A DNA stretch of 64,000 nt from positions 78,070-142,069 of the forward strand of contig JARGSG010000205.1 of assembly GCA_030374805.1 (NCBI GenBank), written 5' to 3'. The notes beneath the pieces were generated by a model, which made no database searches, had not been told where the DNA came from, and saw nothing but the letters and a program-made list of their open reading frames with translations. Source of the DNA: Gracilaria gracilis. Its lineage: Eukaryota; Rhodophyta; Florideophyceae; Gracilariales; Gracilariaceae. Positions 22,019 through 34,282 of this stretch are shown piece after piece. The number at the start of each line of letters is the position of its first letter. Within the stretch, counting starts at the first letter, position 1. A program made the position numbers and the translations under genes.

Positions 22019-24180
22019 CTAGTGCAGCTCCATGGGAAGTGTGAAACTCGCACGACGTCGAAAAAAGGGACGTATTACAGTATGCAATCGATCAACAATG
22101 ACGGACTTTTCGGCTGCAGTAAGACCTACCTTCGCGTTCTTCTTGTCTACCTTTGAGGAAAAGGGAGCAGAAAACCATGTTTCGAAAGTCGCCTTGCTGC
22201 TGAAAATTTTCGGATTGAGGACATTCATCAGGCTCCATAACTCTCTCAAATTGTTCGATAACGGAGTACCAGTCAAAAGAAGTCGGCGTTGGGCTTTCGC
22301 ATAGTTCTGAATTCCAATGTTAATCTTTGAGTTATCGTTCTTCAGACGGTGGGCTTCATCCACTACCAGGTACTCAAACTCAACGTCGCGGAATGCTCGT
22401 AGAAGACTTGAGTAACTCGGAAATCCTTCGCGACGCTTTCTGGAAGAAAGATCACGAGCTGCCAGCTCGTAGCTGGTTACCATAATACCAAACGCATCCT
22501 CTCTCAAGATATGTTCTAAGTTCTCAAATCTTTCATTCGCTGAGCCTAGATGCGTGACGACAGTAATTTGTCCTTCGTAAAACTTTTTAACTTCTTCCGC
22601 CCAGTGGGCACAAACGTTTCTCGGGGCAATGACAAGATGTGGACCTCGTGAACCGGAAATAACGAGAGATGTCAGAAACGAAATAGCTTGGATAGTCTTC
22701 CCAAGACCCATTTCGTCCGCAAGAATGGCGTTTAAACCCTGGGCGTCGAGCATCAGCAACCACTTTATACCCTCACTCTGGTGGGGTTGCAATGCGCAAT
22801 TTTCACCTGTGGGCGGAATAAGTGCCTCTTCCTCCTTCTCCACACTAGTTTTGTCGGACTGGCCTTGCTCGTTCACATTTTTCGGTTCGCCCAAATGCTT
22901 CCCAGATTGTGCCGCCATCGCAACATGAAGATCTTTGGCTATAGTTGCGTTCTGTTGCACTAGAAAGTCAAGACGCTCTTGTTGCTCTCGTACACTTAAA
23001 GCATCCCCTTGCGCCTGGAAAATATTCCGAGGACGAGTGCGCTTACGCCTTCCATTCATTCTTCTTCTTGACCTCCGTCTCCTGATGTCTTCTTGCTCTT
23101 CAAATAGATCTTCACTCGCAACGTCCTCATCATCTTCATTTTCGTCATCTTCGCCCCCCTCGCTCATGACTTCTTCCACTTCATCATCTTCTTCTTCAGA
23201 ACCGACTGACTCATCAACCTCTTCAATCTCCATTTCCACCACCTCTTCGTCTTCACCTTCATCGTCGAGATCGGACAATTGCCTTATGGCATCGCCAAGA
23301 TTTTCGAAGTCTCTGTCATGCTTATCATCACTCTCAGTTTCATCCTCAGCATACGTAGACCGTTTTGATGCGCCTCTCCTCGCAAGTATGCGCTTGCTTC
23401 GACGAAGTTGCGGATGAGATTTATTGTCATCGTGAGATTCTGTTTCTTTTGAGGACTTGCTTGAGTTTCCGGCACCTTGCGCTGCAAGTGTTTTCCAGGA
23501 TTTTAATCCACTCTGAAGAAGACCTCGTACCGTTCGCACCTTCGGCAACGGTAAGCTTTTGGATTTCGTCCTCACCGGCCTCTGCTCCTTGGCTATAGAC
23601 GCGACTTGTCGCCTGGTTCTCACGCCGTTCGCATTCCGACGAGCTCTTGCGGCCGGCGATTCGAAGAGGAGCTCATCCGGATCGCTGTCGTCCGTAGCAA
23701 CTTGGTCAGATGCCGCCTTCCGCTTCTTCCGCTTTTTCTTTATGTGCAGGGCTTCCTCATCGCTCTCTGAATCATTTCCGGTCCCATTCAGATCTGCTGT
23801 ATTTCGGGTTACTCTCTTTGAACGACGAACACTGTTGTCTTCGTCGTCGTCATGAGAACCATAAAGCTTCCTAAGCCTTGCTCTATCTTCTCTAGTGCCC
23901 CACTCCATAATGATCTTAGTCGTACTGGCTTCATCAACAGCGTTGGACAGGATAGACTGTAGTTCCAGGTTATCTGCAGGGTCTTCAAGAGGCTGCTTGT
24001 CATGCTTTGAAGAAGAACGAGTGCGGCGACGCTTGGTTGACGGCGGAGTCTTAACTTCCTGTACTTCGTCATCTGAAGTTGGTGCATTCCGTTGAAGACG
24101 CCTTCCAGATCTAGGTGGGACCGGAGTAGATATAACTTCGTCGTCGTCGTAGTCGACGAAACCATCTCCTCCGCTTCTGA
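22019..24180 (-). CDS. SNF2-family chromatin remodelling ATPase, N-terminal lobe only
   Basis: From the Met at 23908 the frame gives 629 residues. The same frame is open upstream to a candidate splice acceptor TTTTCAG at about 24,180, so a first exon is probably missing from the call. The N-terminal 370 residues are basic and acidic, with long Glu/Asp runs and nuclear signals. The ATPase lobe 1 is clear: ALQPHQSEGIKWL, DEMGLGKTIQ (Lys404), LVIAPRNVCAHW, VVDEAHRLKN (Asp517) and LLLTGTPLSNNLRELWSL, ending RPFFRRR. This is nearest to ISWI-type sequences. The second lobe (motifs IV-VI), needed for DNA translocation, is absent from this strand down to the hAT gene. The gene is truncated, or the lobe has been displaced. 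Confidence 0.75.
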
Positions 24181-24186
24181 AAACAC

Positions 24187-26440
24187 GTCTTTAAGTCATT
24201 TGAACCGTATGATAGCGAGAAACAAACGATACAACTTGGCTACTACCGCAACGCCAAGTTCTGATTTTTGGTTAGACACCTCTGACAAAGACGCCTGGAA
24301 AGAGAAGTGTACAAAGTTAGTGGGCTAACGAAGGACAAATTCAAGCACTATCGCTTGGCAAGACCCGTTCTGAATGTGAGATACTCTGTATGAATTCAAG
24401 TTCTAATCATCCATAGACGGCCGTAGACGGCAAGTCTGCTTCAATTTACAAGAAGTAATTATACCGTCTCCTCGCAACCTCGGTTGTCAAAGCCATTTCC
24501 CGTTCTTTGAACCAGTTATTAAGGGTTAAGGGTTTGAGAAGTTCCCAATTTAAGACTTTTCCGAAAGGTAGTGCCTACTTTCCTGCAAAGACAAAGACTA
24601 TTTTCCCGGAAAACTATCTTTTATAAAACTTTTGATTTGAAGGAGAAACTTCTTCAACATTCTATGGAAGAGGTAGTATGCAGTGCCTTCGAATAAATTG
24701 AATTTACAATTTTAGACTGAGTTGTGAATTTGCCTCTATCAAAATGACAATAATTGATTGGTTGCCTCTATCAAAATGTCCGAATTCTAGCCGTTTAGGA
24801 TAGAAAGCCGGCAAACTTGAACGATCGCATTCGACAAAAACGAAAACATATGGCATCGTAAATTCGTAGGCACAAACCATCTCAAATAATAACAGTACTA
24901 TTATTATGGCGATTCCAAACATTTTAAGCATATTCGGGAACTGCCGCCCAGTTGAGTCAGGGTTCGTCCACTAAAAAATCTTAGTAGTCCCTACACCCCA
25001 AAAGACAGCAAATGCTTATATTTCGCTGAGCGAATTTTCGTTCTCTTCGAACACCATTTCAAAACTATTTTCACTTCTCCTTTAGCGCTTTAATCTGTTG
25101 ACTTGAAACCCATTGCCAGCTCTTACGCCACTTACAAATTTAAGCAATACCAATACTATTAAAATAACACCTTCGAAAATTTTCTTGATACAGTGGTTTT
25201 CAAAAGTAAAACCAACCTCCCCAATATAATCCATAACTTGGATGCCCTTTAAACCCTCTTTAAAAATTAATGGACCCACACAAGCGACACAAGCGTATCT
25301 TTGGAAATAAGGGCGTATAAAACATGCAGACTACAAGACATATCAAAAATATAAAAACAAAAAATTCTTTATTGTATTCTACGTAAACTTTGACTTTAAA
25401 TACTTCTCTTCGCCACTATTTGCTTGCATTACAGCCATAAACCGTCAAAGCATGCTATCGGTAAGAAAATTAAGCACCTGCTGTTCTGTTTCGCTCCTCT
25501 TGTTTAGAAGAGCTTCAGATGTCCCATTTTTGGTTCAAACTGCCTATTATCAAAATACTTTATGCGATAATGTGCAATACACATGCTTCACAGGTTTTTG
25601 TTCCAATTCAAATTCAAAAACTAAACATGCCACTCTGAAAAATAAACATAATTTTTTCTGAATGCACAAATTTACCCAGTTCTTAAACTTATACAAATAC
25701 TTATAATTTTAATTAAATATTATTTTCTGCCATAATTTATTTAAACACCGGCCGAAATATATTTTCACATTACTTTTTGAACATCAAACATTTTAAAAAT
25801 ATATATTAAATTCTGTAGACACTTTAAAGTTTTAAGCATAAATTGGAAAAAAATTTGACTGCCTAAGGCAGGCATAATTTTTTATCACTCAAAGCAAGGA
25901 TATGTCTTATGAACATAATATATAAAACTATGGATTACTTCTCAACCGAAACGAACCCACCTTTGTTAATGTCATATAACCATATTAAACACTTCAACAT
26001 ACAGAAAAAAATATATGCTGGTCATTTGAGGCAAAACCTCTAAGAATAGTTCTGAATTACAAAACTTCTTCTTCTACTTTCAGAAAATTTTTCACCATAC
26101 TTTCATTTTGCAGCTCTATTACTAGAAAATATATTAAGTCTTCCTGTTGTAGGTGGACCTTACATCTTTTAGATAGATAGGCGTCAATTTGGACTCATGA
26201 TTTCGATGTCTCTCGGATTTTTTTCATACGTTTACGGGTGAACAGAGTGAGCTCAAAGTTTTCGTAAGTTAATTTTAGTGCAAAACCCATAACTTTCATA
26301 CTCCTGACTTAGTTGTTAAAGCGTCTTTGAACTAGCGCGCTTGGTACCACAGGTTATGGGTTGTGTAGTACAATGAGACCTCAATGGGTTGGTGCCACGT
26401 GGACCTACTGGTGCGCCTTGCTGGCTGCACTGTACCCAAC
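24187..26440. other. AT-rich region with no gene seen
   Basis: Base composition shifts to AT-rich, most strongly about 24,900-26,150, with poly-A/T runs and only short open frames. No RNA gene, transposase or repeat family was recognised. It could be old element debris or structural DNA. Confidence 0.45.
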
Positions 26441-26448
26441 TGGTATTC

Positions 26449-26486
26449 TCTATTTTCTATTTTCTATTTTCTATTTTCTAATTTAG
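26449..26486 (+). repeat. (CTATTTT)n microsatellite
   Basis: About five 7-bp units of CTATTTT end in CTAATTT. It lies in or beside the presumed copia LTR. Confidence 0.85.
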
Positions 26487-26499
26487 TTTAGCGTAGCAT

Positions 26500-26767
26500 T
26501 GCTGGCCCACGACAGTAGGTCATGGGTGCGGTAGAAATAGGAAAATTAGTGCGCGCGGGGAAGGGAGCGCACGAGGAAGAATGTAGATAATTGCTAGGTG
26601 ATGAGGATCATGAACCGAGGAGAAGCCGAACTCCACGGTTCACCCTGCTTTTATAGGCATTGCGCCTTTCCTGAATGGGAAACGCGCAATGCATTCTACT
26701 ATCTAGAAGGCCACGCAACTATCAGTCCTACAGTTGCGTGGCCACACAGCTGCATTTAATTAGCAGC
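26500..26767 (-). repeat. Probable 3' LTR of the copia element
   Basis: On the minus strand, the purine-rich CGGCGGGAGG is followed by TGCTAATTAA, the likely LTR start, just after the RNase H stop codon. Inside are two hairpins (CCACGCAACT...AGTTGCGTGG, 26712-26742; CAGCCTCC...GGAGGCTG at the boundary, 26764-26785) and a TATA box, CTATAAAAGCAGG, near 26650. The far end is not defined because the 5' LTR is missing. Confidence 0.5.
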
Positions 26768-26798
26768 CTCCCGCCGTGGAGGCTGATAATTTTGCACT

Positions 26799-28284
26799 TG
26801 TTACCACACTCGATCTCTTTCTAAAGTCGTAAGAGACGATGCGTAATATAGATTTCTAACTACCCATTGTTCCGTAGGATGGACGACTTTGTTATCTTGC
26901 ATTATCGTATCCAAAACATGATTTCCCGTGAGTTTCGTGAAAACGTCCGCGGGATTATATTCTGAGCGCAAAAAACCAACATTACAAATGCACTCTGATT
27001 CGTAGCCCTCTCGAACCGTGGCAATGTCAATCATCAATCTCCGTTCTGCGGCAGTAGAAGACTTGGTTATAACGTCGAACAAACTTTTCGAGTCAGTGAA
27101 CATACGCAACGGCAATTCCTTACCAAACATTTCCTCTATGTGCGTTTTCAAAGTGAAGGCAAAATCAAAGGCGTCTGCGAAGGCGTAAACCTCTCCTCCC
27201 AATACGCTTCTAACGACTTCTCTGCTCTTATAACTTGCATAATGAAGAACGTTGCAGTTATCGTGCTTGTCAGCGAGAAGCACTATCTAACCGAGCTGTG
27301 AAGTAAGGTCTCCATTATTGGCATATGATGAGTCAGCGTAGACCCTGAGGCAAAGACTGTCGAAGTCAAGTTTCCTGAAGGAGAGCATTTTGTTGCTCGT
27401 GCCTTTGAGATAAGAAACCGACTTGTTAATTAGTTTTACATAGGCCTTGGGGTTTTTCTGAAACATTTCTTCGGTTACATGCGAGAGTTTGTTCACAATG
27501 AAGCAGATGTCTGGGCGTGGGTTACATATCCAAGCTAATTTAGCTTTAAGCGATCTAAACGATGCAAAACTATCGTCTGGCAGTGTTTCCAATTTATCCA
27601 CATATTCCTTTTGACTTGTGGTGAACCCATTTGGTTCCGTTTTGATGTTCATTCCTGAGAACTTGAAGTTATCAAATTCTCTGTCTCTGGATTCGGAACG
27701 TTTGAGTGATTTGTTTGTGAGTTCGAGAAATTGCTCGTTTCCAGATAGGAGTGAATCATCGACGTAGGTTCCAATCATACCACCAAGTTTCTTGTCGAAT
27801 TTTCTGTGGAAGAGTGAGATATCGGATTTAGCCTGTGCCATTTCGAGTTCATCCTTTAGATGTTCCAACATAGTTCTATTCCAATAGTCTCCGGATTCCG
27901 GGAGGCCGTAGAGAGGTTTCAGCAGCTTTAAAGCAATGTTTGGGGGCATTTTGAAGTCTGCTGATGGTTTTAAATATACTTCTCTCTCCAGTTTCTCGTT
28001 GCTTTGTAAGTATGCCTGGCTTACGTCATGGATCCGGATTCTAAAACCAAAAATGGCGGATAGACTGAGAATAGTTCTAATTGAACATTTTCTAATAGTT
28101 GTCGAATTATGAATAAGGATGTTTTTGTCCTTATCCCGATGTCTTTGGGCGCTGGATCGAGCTTTGTAAAGCTCCTTAGGTGTGCTTTTGTTTTTGTACT
28201 AAGAGCGAAACGTCCTCCGAGTATATTGGCGTTCGGTGGGATGTCTTCAATCTTGACCGTTTTCCAAGTTTCCTTTTTGTGCAA
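26799..28284 (-). pseudogene. Copia reverse transcriptase and RNase H
   Basis: The RT begins at WKTVKIEDIPPNANILGGRF, the copia counterpart of the TWELV..P.....I..KWVF entry. A shifted frame gives DVSQAYLQS with the first catalytic Asp, then LLKPLYGLPESGDYW. GTYVDDSLLSGN holds the YVDD box. After a stop near 27287, RNase H follows with VYADSSYANN, EVYAFADA and MFTDSKSLFDV as the acidic residues, and YNPADVFTK near the end. Integrase lying upstream of RT identifies Ty1/copia. At least three frame breaks inactivate it. Confidence 0.85.
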
Positions 28285-28711
28285 ACCCTCGATCTCTTTC
28301 TTTCTTGCCGTGTCAAACTGTGGTAGATGCTTGCGGGGATCGCTGGGTTGGAGAATTTCCGTAATGTGGGTTGTAAATTCTTCTGGACAGCTAAAATCGG
28401 AGATTGAAGTATGTCGATATAGGAAGGGGATTGAATCTCTGTTTCAGAACTGTTGTCGTAAATGTAGGGTTTGACCTGAGTGACGTTGTGTTGGACTTTG
28501 GAGCTGTTGCCATCGATGAATATTTGCTTGTTGTCAATCTTTGTGATTTTGTACGGTCTGGTCCAAGGGGGTGTAGCGTCTTCACGATACACAAGGACTT
28601 TCTGACCGACTGTAAAGTCGATTTTGGTGACCGCAGGGATTCTACGGTTCAATGCGGTACGGAGTCTAAGTTCATTAGAAATAGTCTCCATTTCGTGGCG
28701 AGCTAGGGTCA

Positions 28712-29830
28712 CGCTTCCATGCGTACGTGCTGGTCTGGCAGCTTAGATGCGACGCCAGGGAAACGAGGAAGTACTCCGACCACCAGCAGCGAAGGGACGA
28801 GGCCTTCTGGGTTCATGGTATCGTTCATAGCTTTGACGGCAAGGTTGAGTGCCAGTCTAAAGTCTAGGTAGAACGTTCGTGGCAAATCTTAGTGTAGATT
28901 CTGCGAAGGGGGTCGTGGTATCTCTCTTCGGAACCAAGTGAGTTGTGGCTTTCGACCCCGGAAAGGGAGAATTTGACACCGTTCTTTTCCATAAGAGTCT
29001 GCCAACGTGGGGAGGTGAAGACCGAGCCCTGGTCGCAGCGAATAGAGTCAGGATAACCGGTGTAAATTGTTTTCCAGCATTCAAGGCATGCGTTCCAGAC
29101 AGAATCGGGGGATTGGCCATTGACACAAACGGCGGCGCTGAAGTGCGTTTGAAGATCGACGACGTGGAGTGTGGCTCTTTGATTAAGGAACATTAGATCT
29201 AGAGATAACTCTCGGTTGAATACGACGCCGTGGGGAAATGATACTTGAAAGCTTTGGGGTTTCGGGGTGGAACGCTGACAAGTTTTGCAAGTTTTGGTAA
29301 CTGCTTCTAGTAACTCTCCTGTGGCCTTGTTGGCGTCTTCGGGTTGGGCCTTTTTGATGAGATTAAAGAGTTTTCCGGTTGAGGGGTGGTAAAAATGAAG
29401 ATGTAGTTCCCGGATTTCAGCTTTCGTGAAACTGATGTCAATGAATTCGTTCCAATCGAGGTAGAGGTGACCAAACTTGCGTGTGATTGGCATATTCTAG
29501 CCTCTGGTGCAAACCAGGTGGTTAGTAACATTGTTGACATAGATTCTCTCGAGGTCCATGAAGTTGAGGCCAAGAGGAAGGGGAATGTTGGCGTCGATGA
29601 TGTCAACGGAGAGCTTCAAGATACGTCCGTTGGGGGCGTGTATTCGGATTGGAATGTTACCAATCGGCTTGAAAATTGGGTTACCGAGACGGTATCTCAG
29701 GCGCGACTTGTGGTGCTTAAAGCGGATGTCAACTGACTTGCAGCCGGCGCGGGCCTGCTGTAGTCCGATGATGGTTCGTTGGGCTCCGGTGCCCAAGCAT
29801 GCGCCATTGAAATGCTCCGTGGGGGCCTTG
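28712..29830 (-). pseudogene. Copia protease and integrase
   Basis: The protease segment (29830-29497) reads CLGTGAQRTIIGLQQARA. The active site should be DTGA, but the Asp codon GAC is GGC (29791-29793), a single transition that would abolish cleavage. The integrase has the HHCC zinc site (HFYHPS...CKTCQ). Its catalytic core contains LSLDLMF (Asp), IRCDQGSVF (Asp) and a GSEERYHDP block (Glu). A frameshift near 28,865 leads to AVKAMNDTMNPEGLVPSLL and FTVGQKVLVYRE. The gene order protease-integrase-RT is copia-like. Confidence 0.8.
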
Positions 29831-29975
29831 TCGGCGATGGTTGAAACATCGCAAGCAAGAATTTCTATCGGTGGCTTTTTGTACTTATTTCTACTACTAC
29901 GTTTACCAGCTATGTTACCTTCTACTTTGGGGACTAGGGTCGGAACTCTATTGTGAAAGGCAACAGAGTTCCCGT

Positions 29976-30370
29976 CTAAAATTCCAAAGGGTTATCGGTC
30001 GCGTGAAGGTTAAGCGACTCAAAGAAGTTGTTTACGACTTCCTCCAGCGCGTTGCTGTCGGAGTTCGTAGCTTCCTTTGGGGTTTCGTCGCCTTGGTCCT
30101 GTAAAGTAGTGTTGAAAAACGTACTTGCGTCTTCTGGCTCCGAATCGGAAAATTGGTCCAACTTTTCGCAGAGTTCGAATAGAACTTGCTTGAGGGCGTT
30201 GTTTTGGTTATGGCCGAAGCGTTTCTTTTCGTAATATTGAACTCGCCGAGCTGAGATATTCGCAAGATTCCGAGGGTGTTTGCAATGTCTTAAGGTGTGG
30301 ATAGGTTCTCCGCAGTTGAAGCAGGTAACTTTCGATTTGGTTTGGGGTCTAGAAGATGACAACTGGACTG
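29976..30370 (-). pseudogene. Copia Gag C-terminus with zinc knuckle
   Basis: This contains CFNCGEPIHTLRHC, a perfect CX2CX4HX4C knuckle, followed by an acidic tail. The rest of gag and the 5' LTR are missing. The sequence meets the inverted end of the giant element at about 30,380, which may have inserted here and separated the two halves. Confidence 0.75.
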
Positions 30371-30379
30371 GGCGTCCAC

Positions 30380-30404
30380 GTCGGTGTTATCGGAATGCTA
30401 GTTT
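30380..30404 (+). repeat. Left terminal inverted repeat of giant element
   Basis: This matches the complement of 48966-48990 at 24 of 25 bases. GTCCAC precedes it and GTCC precedes the other end, so the repeat may be up to about 33 bp. Confidence 0.75.
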
Positions 30405-30565
30405 GACGGTCAAAAATGACCGAATTAAGACGAACGAATTTATCCAAATTTGGAAGTGCTAATTTCCGAAAATATTTCCACCTTTCCACTTGTGCTAGTT
30501 TTGTTCGAAAGAATTATTCCAAATTGTTACCAACTTTGCTAGTTTGGATGGAAGGGAAACTAGCA
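30396..30565. promoter_or_regulatory. Subterminal TGCTAGTTT motifs, left side
   Basis: Exact copies stand at 30396-30404, 30493-30501 and 30537-30545, with an inverted copy at 30557-30565. Repeated short motifs close to both ends are typical transposase-binding sites in EnSpm/CACTA-related elements. The binding role is inference. Confidence 0.6.
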
Positions 30566-30914
30566 TAATTCTTTCGTTTATGGTAGTTTCGCAGCACAAT
30601 ATAAGTGTGTTAGTTTCACCTACGTTCATGTATACGGGGGCGAATAGCGAGATAGACACTTAGATAGAAACTTAAATAGCTGTTTATCGAATAGTAATAG
30701 GAGTATACAACTAGATTGAATACCTTTCCAGTTTGTGGAGATCGGTTCACTAGTCAACACCTTTCACATCAGGCATTCGTATACTAAATATATGAAACGC
30801 CTTCGAATCACGTGCAATCATCCCCATCACTCTGTCCCACCGTCCCTGCGCCATATTACGCTCCCCGCTACGTACCCCCAATCCTCTCCAACACCCCCCC
30901 CAACCTTCCCCGCC

Positions 30915-33900
30915 ATGCCCAACTGCTGCTTTGAAGGCTGCTCCTTCTTCGCCCGCACCATCTCCGCCATCCAAAGGCACCAGAGGAGATGCCCCAATCG
31001 CCTCAACCCAAACAAGCGTTTCCTCTCCCCAGGCGGAGGCCTTCCCCACTTCCCCCACGCATCAAGCGTCACAAGTCTACCCCCCCTACATACACCTCCC
31101 CCTCCCACAAACCGCCCTTTCGACAACGTCCTCATCGCAGACGACGACTCCTACCACCACCAGCAACTCTCCCTCTCCCTCCACACCCAGGACGCCTACC
31201 ACATCGCCACCACCCCCATCTGCTCCATCTCCCCATCCCCTCCTCCCCCTCCTCCCCCTTCCTTCCCCCTCCTCAACAACCCCCACCTCGAACGCATGGT
31301 CCTCTACATCTCTTCCATCGCTTCCTCCCTCGGCCTCCGAAAGGCTGACGAACTCATCTCCCTCCTCCACGACCCCGCCTTCTCCAAATCCGCCTTCCAC
31401 AACGCCGTCTCCTCCGCCACCCAGTGTCTCAAACTTCAAACAGACCTCTTCCAACACCGAGTTAACAACATCGGCTTCGCTATCACCACCCTCTGCGACC
31501 CACAGCAGCTCTTCTCCACCACCATCTTCCGAAAGGACCCCATCCAGGTCTTCAAACAACAACTCGCCCTCGCACACTTCCACAAAACCTTCTTCTGCCC
31601 CGTCTCCCACACAACATCTTCCGGCTCTCCCGCTTTCGCCCACCCCATGGCCTCCACCCTCGGAAAAGAAGCAGTCCCCGCCCTCAAAGCCGCAATCATG
31701 CACTCCTCCAACGACTCCTGCATCTAGCACACCCCCGACTCCACCGGTATCGACTCCTTCATCGGCTTGGTCGAAATCTACTCCGACAAGTCCTCCGCCT
31801 CCCTCAAATCCTCTTCCATCACCTCCTACCCCCTTCACATCACCCTTCTCAACTTCTTCGATGGCTTCCGTCGCAATTGCATCACCGAACATCTCACCCT
31901 TCTCGGATACTTGCCGACCTCCTTCCTCCCAACCAACCCCTCCCAAGACCACGACTCCGTCCCTCAAACCTCCTCTCACATCCCCCGCCACAACAGAATG
32001 GAACTCATTCAGCTCGCCATCTCCAACCTTCTCGGCCCCTTCCTCTCCTCCAGTCTCAACGGCTTCCCCTTCCGTGAGGCCCATGGAGTTCTCCGCCACT
32101 GTCACCCAATCATCGCCAGCTACTGCGCAGACATCGCCGAAGCAAAAGACATCCTCGCCATCTCCCACGGGACCCGCCCCCAACACCCTTGTCACAGATG
32201 CACCGTCTCCCGCACAGACCTTCCCCTACACGTTCAATCCCCTTCCCCCCGAACTCAGCACCAGACCTTCGCCGCACGCAAATCACACTCCACTCTCCGC
32301 CAACAATCACAAGACTCTCTCCTTGCTCGTAAGCCCAGAATCTCCCGCAAAACAAAGGAAAAAGCCCTTGAAGCCCTCCACTCCCTCTTCCTCGCAAAGT
32401 ACCCCTCCCTCTTCGAATCATACCTTCTTCTCGACATCACCCCACTCCTCTCCCCTTAAAACATCTTCACCTTCAAACCACTCCACAACTTCCACCTCGG
32501 CGTCTCCAAGCTCATCAAGGTTGCCGCCATCGAGAGACTCCGCTCAGAAGCACTCTTCACCACCCCCCGTTTCTTCAAGTCCCGTCGCCCCTTCAACTCC
32601 GTCCGCACTTCCATCCTCAAACATTCAAACACCATCCTCTCCGCCATCGAAAAGCACTTCCCCGCAAATGGACTCCACATCGACTTCTCCACTTCCGAAA
32701 ACGGTCAAACTCTCAACGGTTTCTTCACTACCGACGGCTTGCGTGGCATGCTCGAAGCTAAAGACTACCGCGCACTCGACATGGCCTTCCCCTTCACCGG
32801 CGCCTTCTTCGACCGACGCTGTGACGAAGTCGATTCAGCTCCCATCACTTCCGTCTTCTCCAAGTACTCAGACCTTCTCCTCGCCTCCATGCGATACAAC
32901 ACCTTCACCAAATGGACCGACGCCCGCCTCACCGACCTCCACAACCAAATTCGCTCCTTCAAGCGCACAGCCGTACTCGTCCTCGGCCACCACCACACTT
33001 CCAGCCTCGGAACCCTCAGGTTCCACCTCCTCGATCACATTGTCGAGGACATTCGTCGCTTCGGAGTCCTCCACTTCAATGATGCCGCCATATTCGAGCA
33101 CGCCCACACCCTTTTCAAATCCCATTACTCCAAAACCTCAAAGCGCAGGTCCACCGCACATCAAGAAACCATTCGTGCCATCCACCGCTCGAACGCCATC
33201 AAGGACGGGAATCCCGTCTCCACAAACCCTTCCATCACCTCCTCCTCCCCTGGCCTCGCTTCCCCCCTCCAATCCCGAGAACTCGGTTTCGTCCGTGATG
33301 GCAAACACATCTCCTTCGCTGACCTAATCACTGCCCACAAATTCATTCGCTCCAATCCTCACCTCCCTCACAAATTTCTTCAAGACCTCCTCCCCCCCGA
33401 TACCCTATCCAGTTTTGCACAATTCGGAAGAGACGCCCTCCCATCCTTCATCACCCTCTCTTTCGAAGTCCTACAACTCACTGACAACTCCCTCGTCCTC
33501 CGTCAGGCTCGACTCACCATAGTCAACTCCGCTTACGTCCTCAGCGGTTACATCCCAACACTCGACAACTACATCACAGAACGAAACGAGCTCACCCTCC
33601 AGGATCCTCCTGTCCTCATCATTCAACGAATTTTTGCCAGCCCCTCCTTCGGTCCATCCAAGTCCCCAAAGTTCTTCCACGTTCTCGTCGCCGGCTCTAT
33701 CTCCCTCTCCCCTCCACATCCATCGTCTGGGTCTGCAAACTCATCTCCCTTCTTCATTTTGCCCATTCTTCTTCAACTTCTTCTCCCAAGGAGTCCGCGT
33801 ACGTCCAGTTCATGGAGCTTGTCCCACTCAGCGACGACGTCGATCTCACCCTCAACTGCGTTTGCCTCCGATGGGCAACAGACGACGAACATAACCACAC

Positions 33901-34154
33901 CATTCACTCAGTTCCCATCTCTACCCACTCAAATTCCGATAACGTTTCCCCTTGGTATGGACTCATCTCCTCTTCCTCCATTCTCGGCTCCGTTCATGTT
34001 CAGCACCAGAACTACCCCGCTCCTCCCTTCAGTTCTCGTTTACACTGGCGCTTTCACCGATTCTATCTCAATCGGTTCTATCGAGATCCCACCGCCAAGC
34101 CTTATTTCCCATCCAACACGTAGCCTCTATTCCCTGTTAGCTTCAGCTTCATAA
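30915..34154 (+). pseudogene. Plavaka/KDZ-like (EnSpm/CACTA-related) transposase
   Basis: The start at 30915 gives MPNCCFEGCSFFARTISAIQ and a zinc finger C-X4-C-X14-H-X4-C. One frame then runs about 1,080 codons with only two in-frame stops (TAG 31725, TAA 32457), each compatible with a single transition. Family landmarks: IYSDKSS (first catalytic Asp, about residue 291), SYPLHITL, HLTLLGYLP, a CADIAEAKDIL block, HPCHRC and, after the second stop, PLHNFHLGVSKLI. A frame change near 33,690 moves the C-terminus into the frame reading VQFMELVPLSDDVDL and ending about 34,123. This enzyme would cut at the inverted ends. The exact superfamily is my judgement from motifs. Confidence 0.6.
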
Positions 34155-34282
34155 AAATTTCAACCCGCTTCCTCACAACTGGAAAGACTGAGGATACACA
34201 TGACATGAGAAAGAAGAAGGATCTCTTCCCCATCCCACACATACCTCCACCCTTTCCCCCCTCACTGCACCTCACCCTACCC

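Noticed and set aside
22019-22060. A 35-nt intron (GTGCGAG...CTAG) joining the SNF2 frame to the downstream frame
   Set aside because: It would restore frame, but it is far shorter than the 103-nt intron seen here and does not recover any helicase motif.
22935-23417. 160-codon Ser-rich plus-strand frame
   Set aside because: It is the complement of the acidic Glu/Asp tract of the SNF2-like protein.
30931-33327. 798-codon Pro/Ser/Thr-only open frame overlapping the transposase, and a 369-codon acidic frame opposite it
   Set aside because: Both are shadows of the strongly C-rich third codon positions of the transposase frame. Their composition is what a one-base shift and the complement give, and only the main frame has family motifs.
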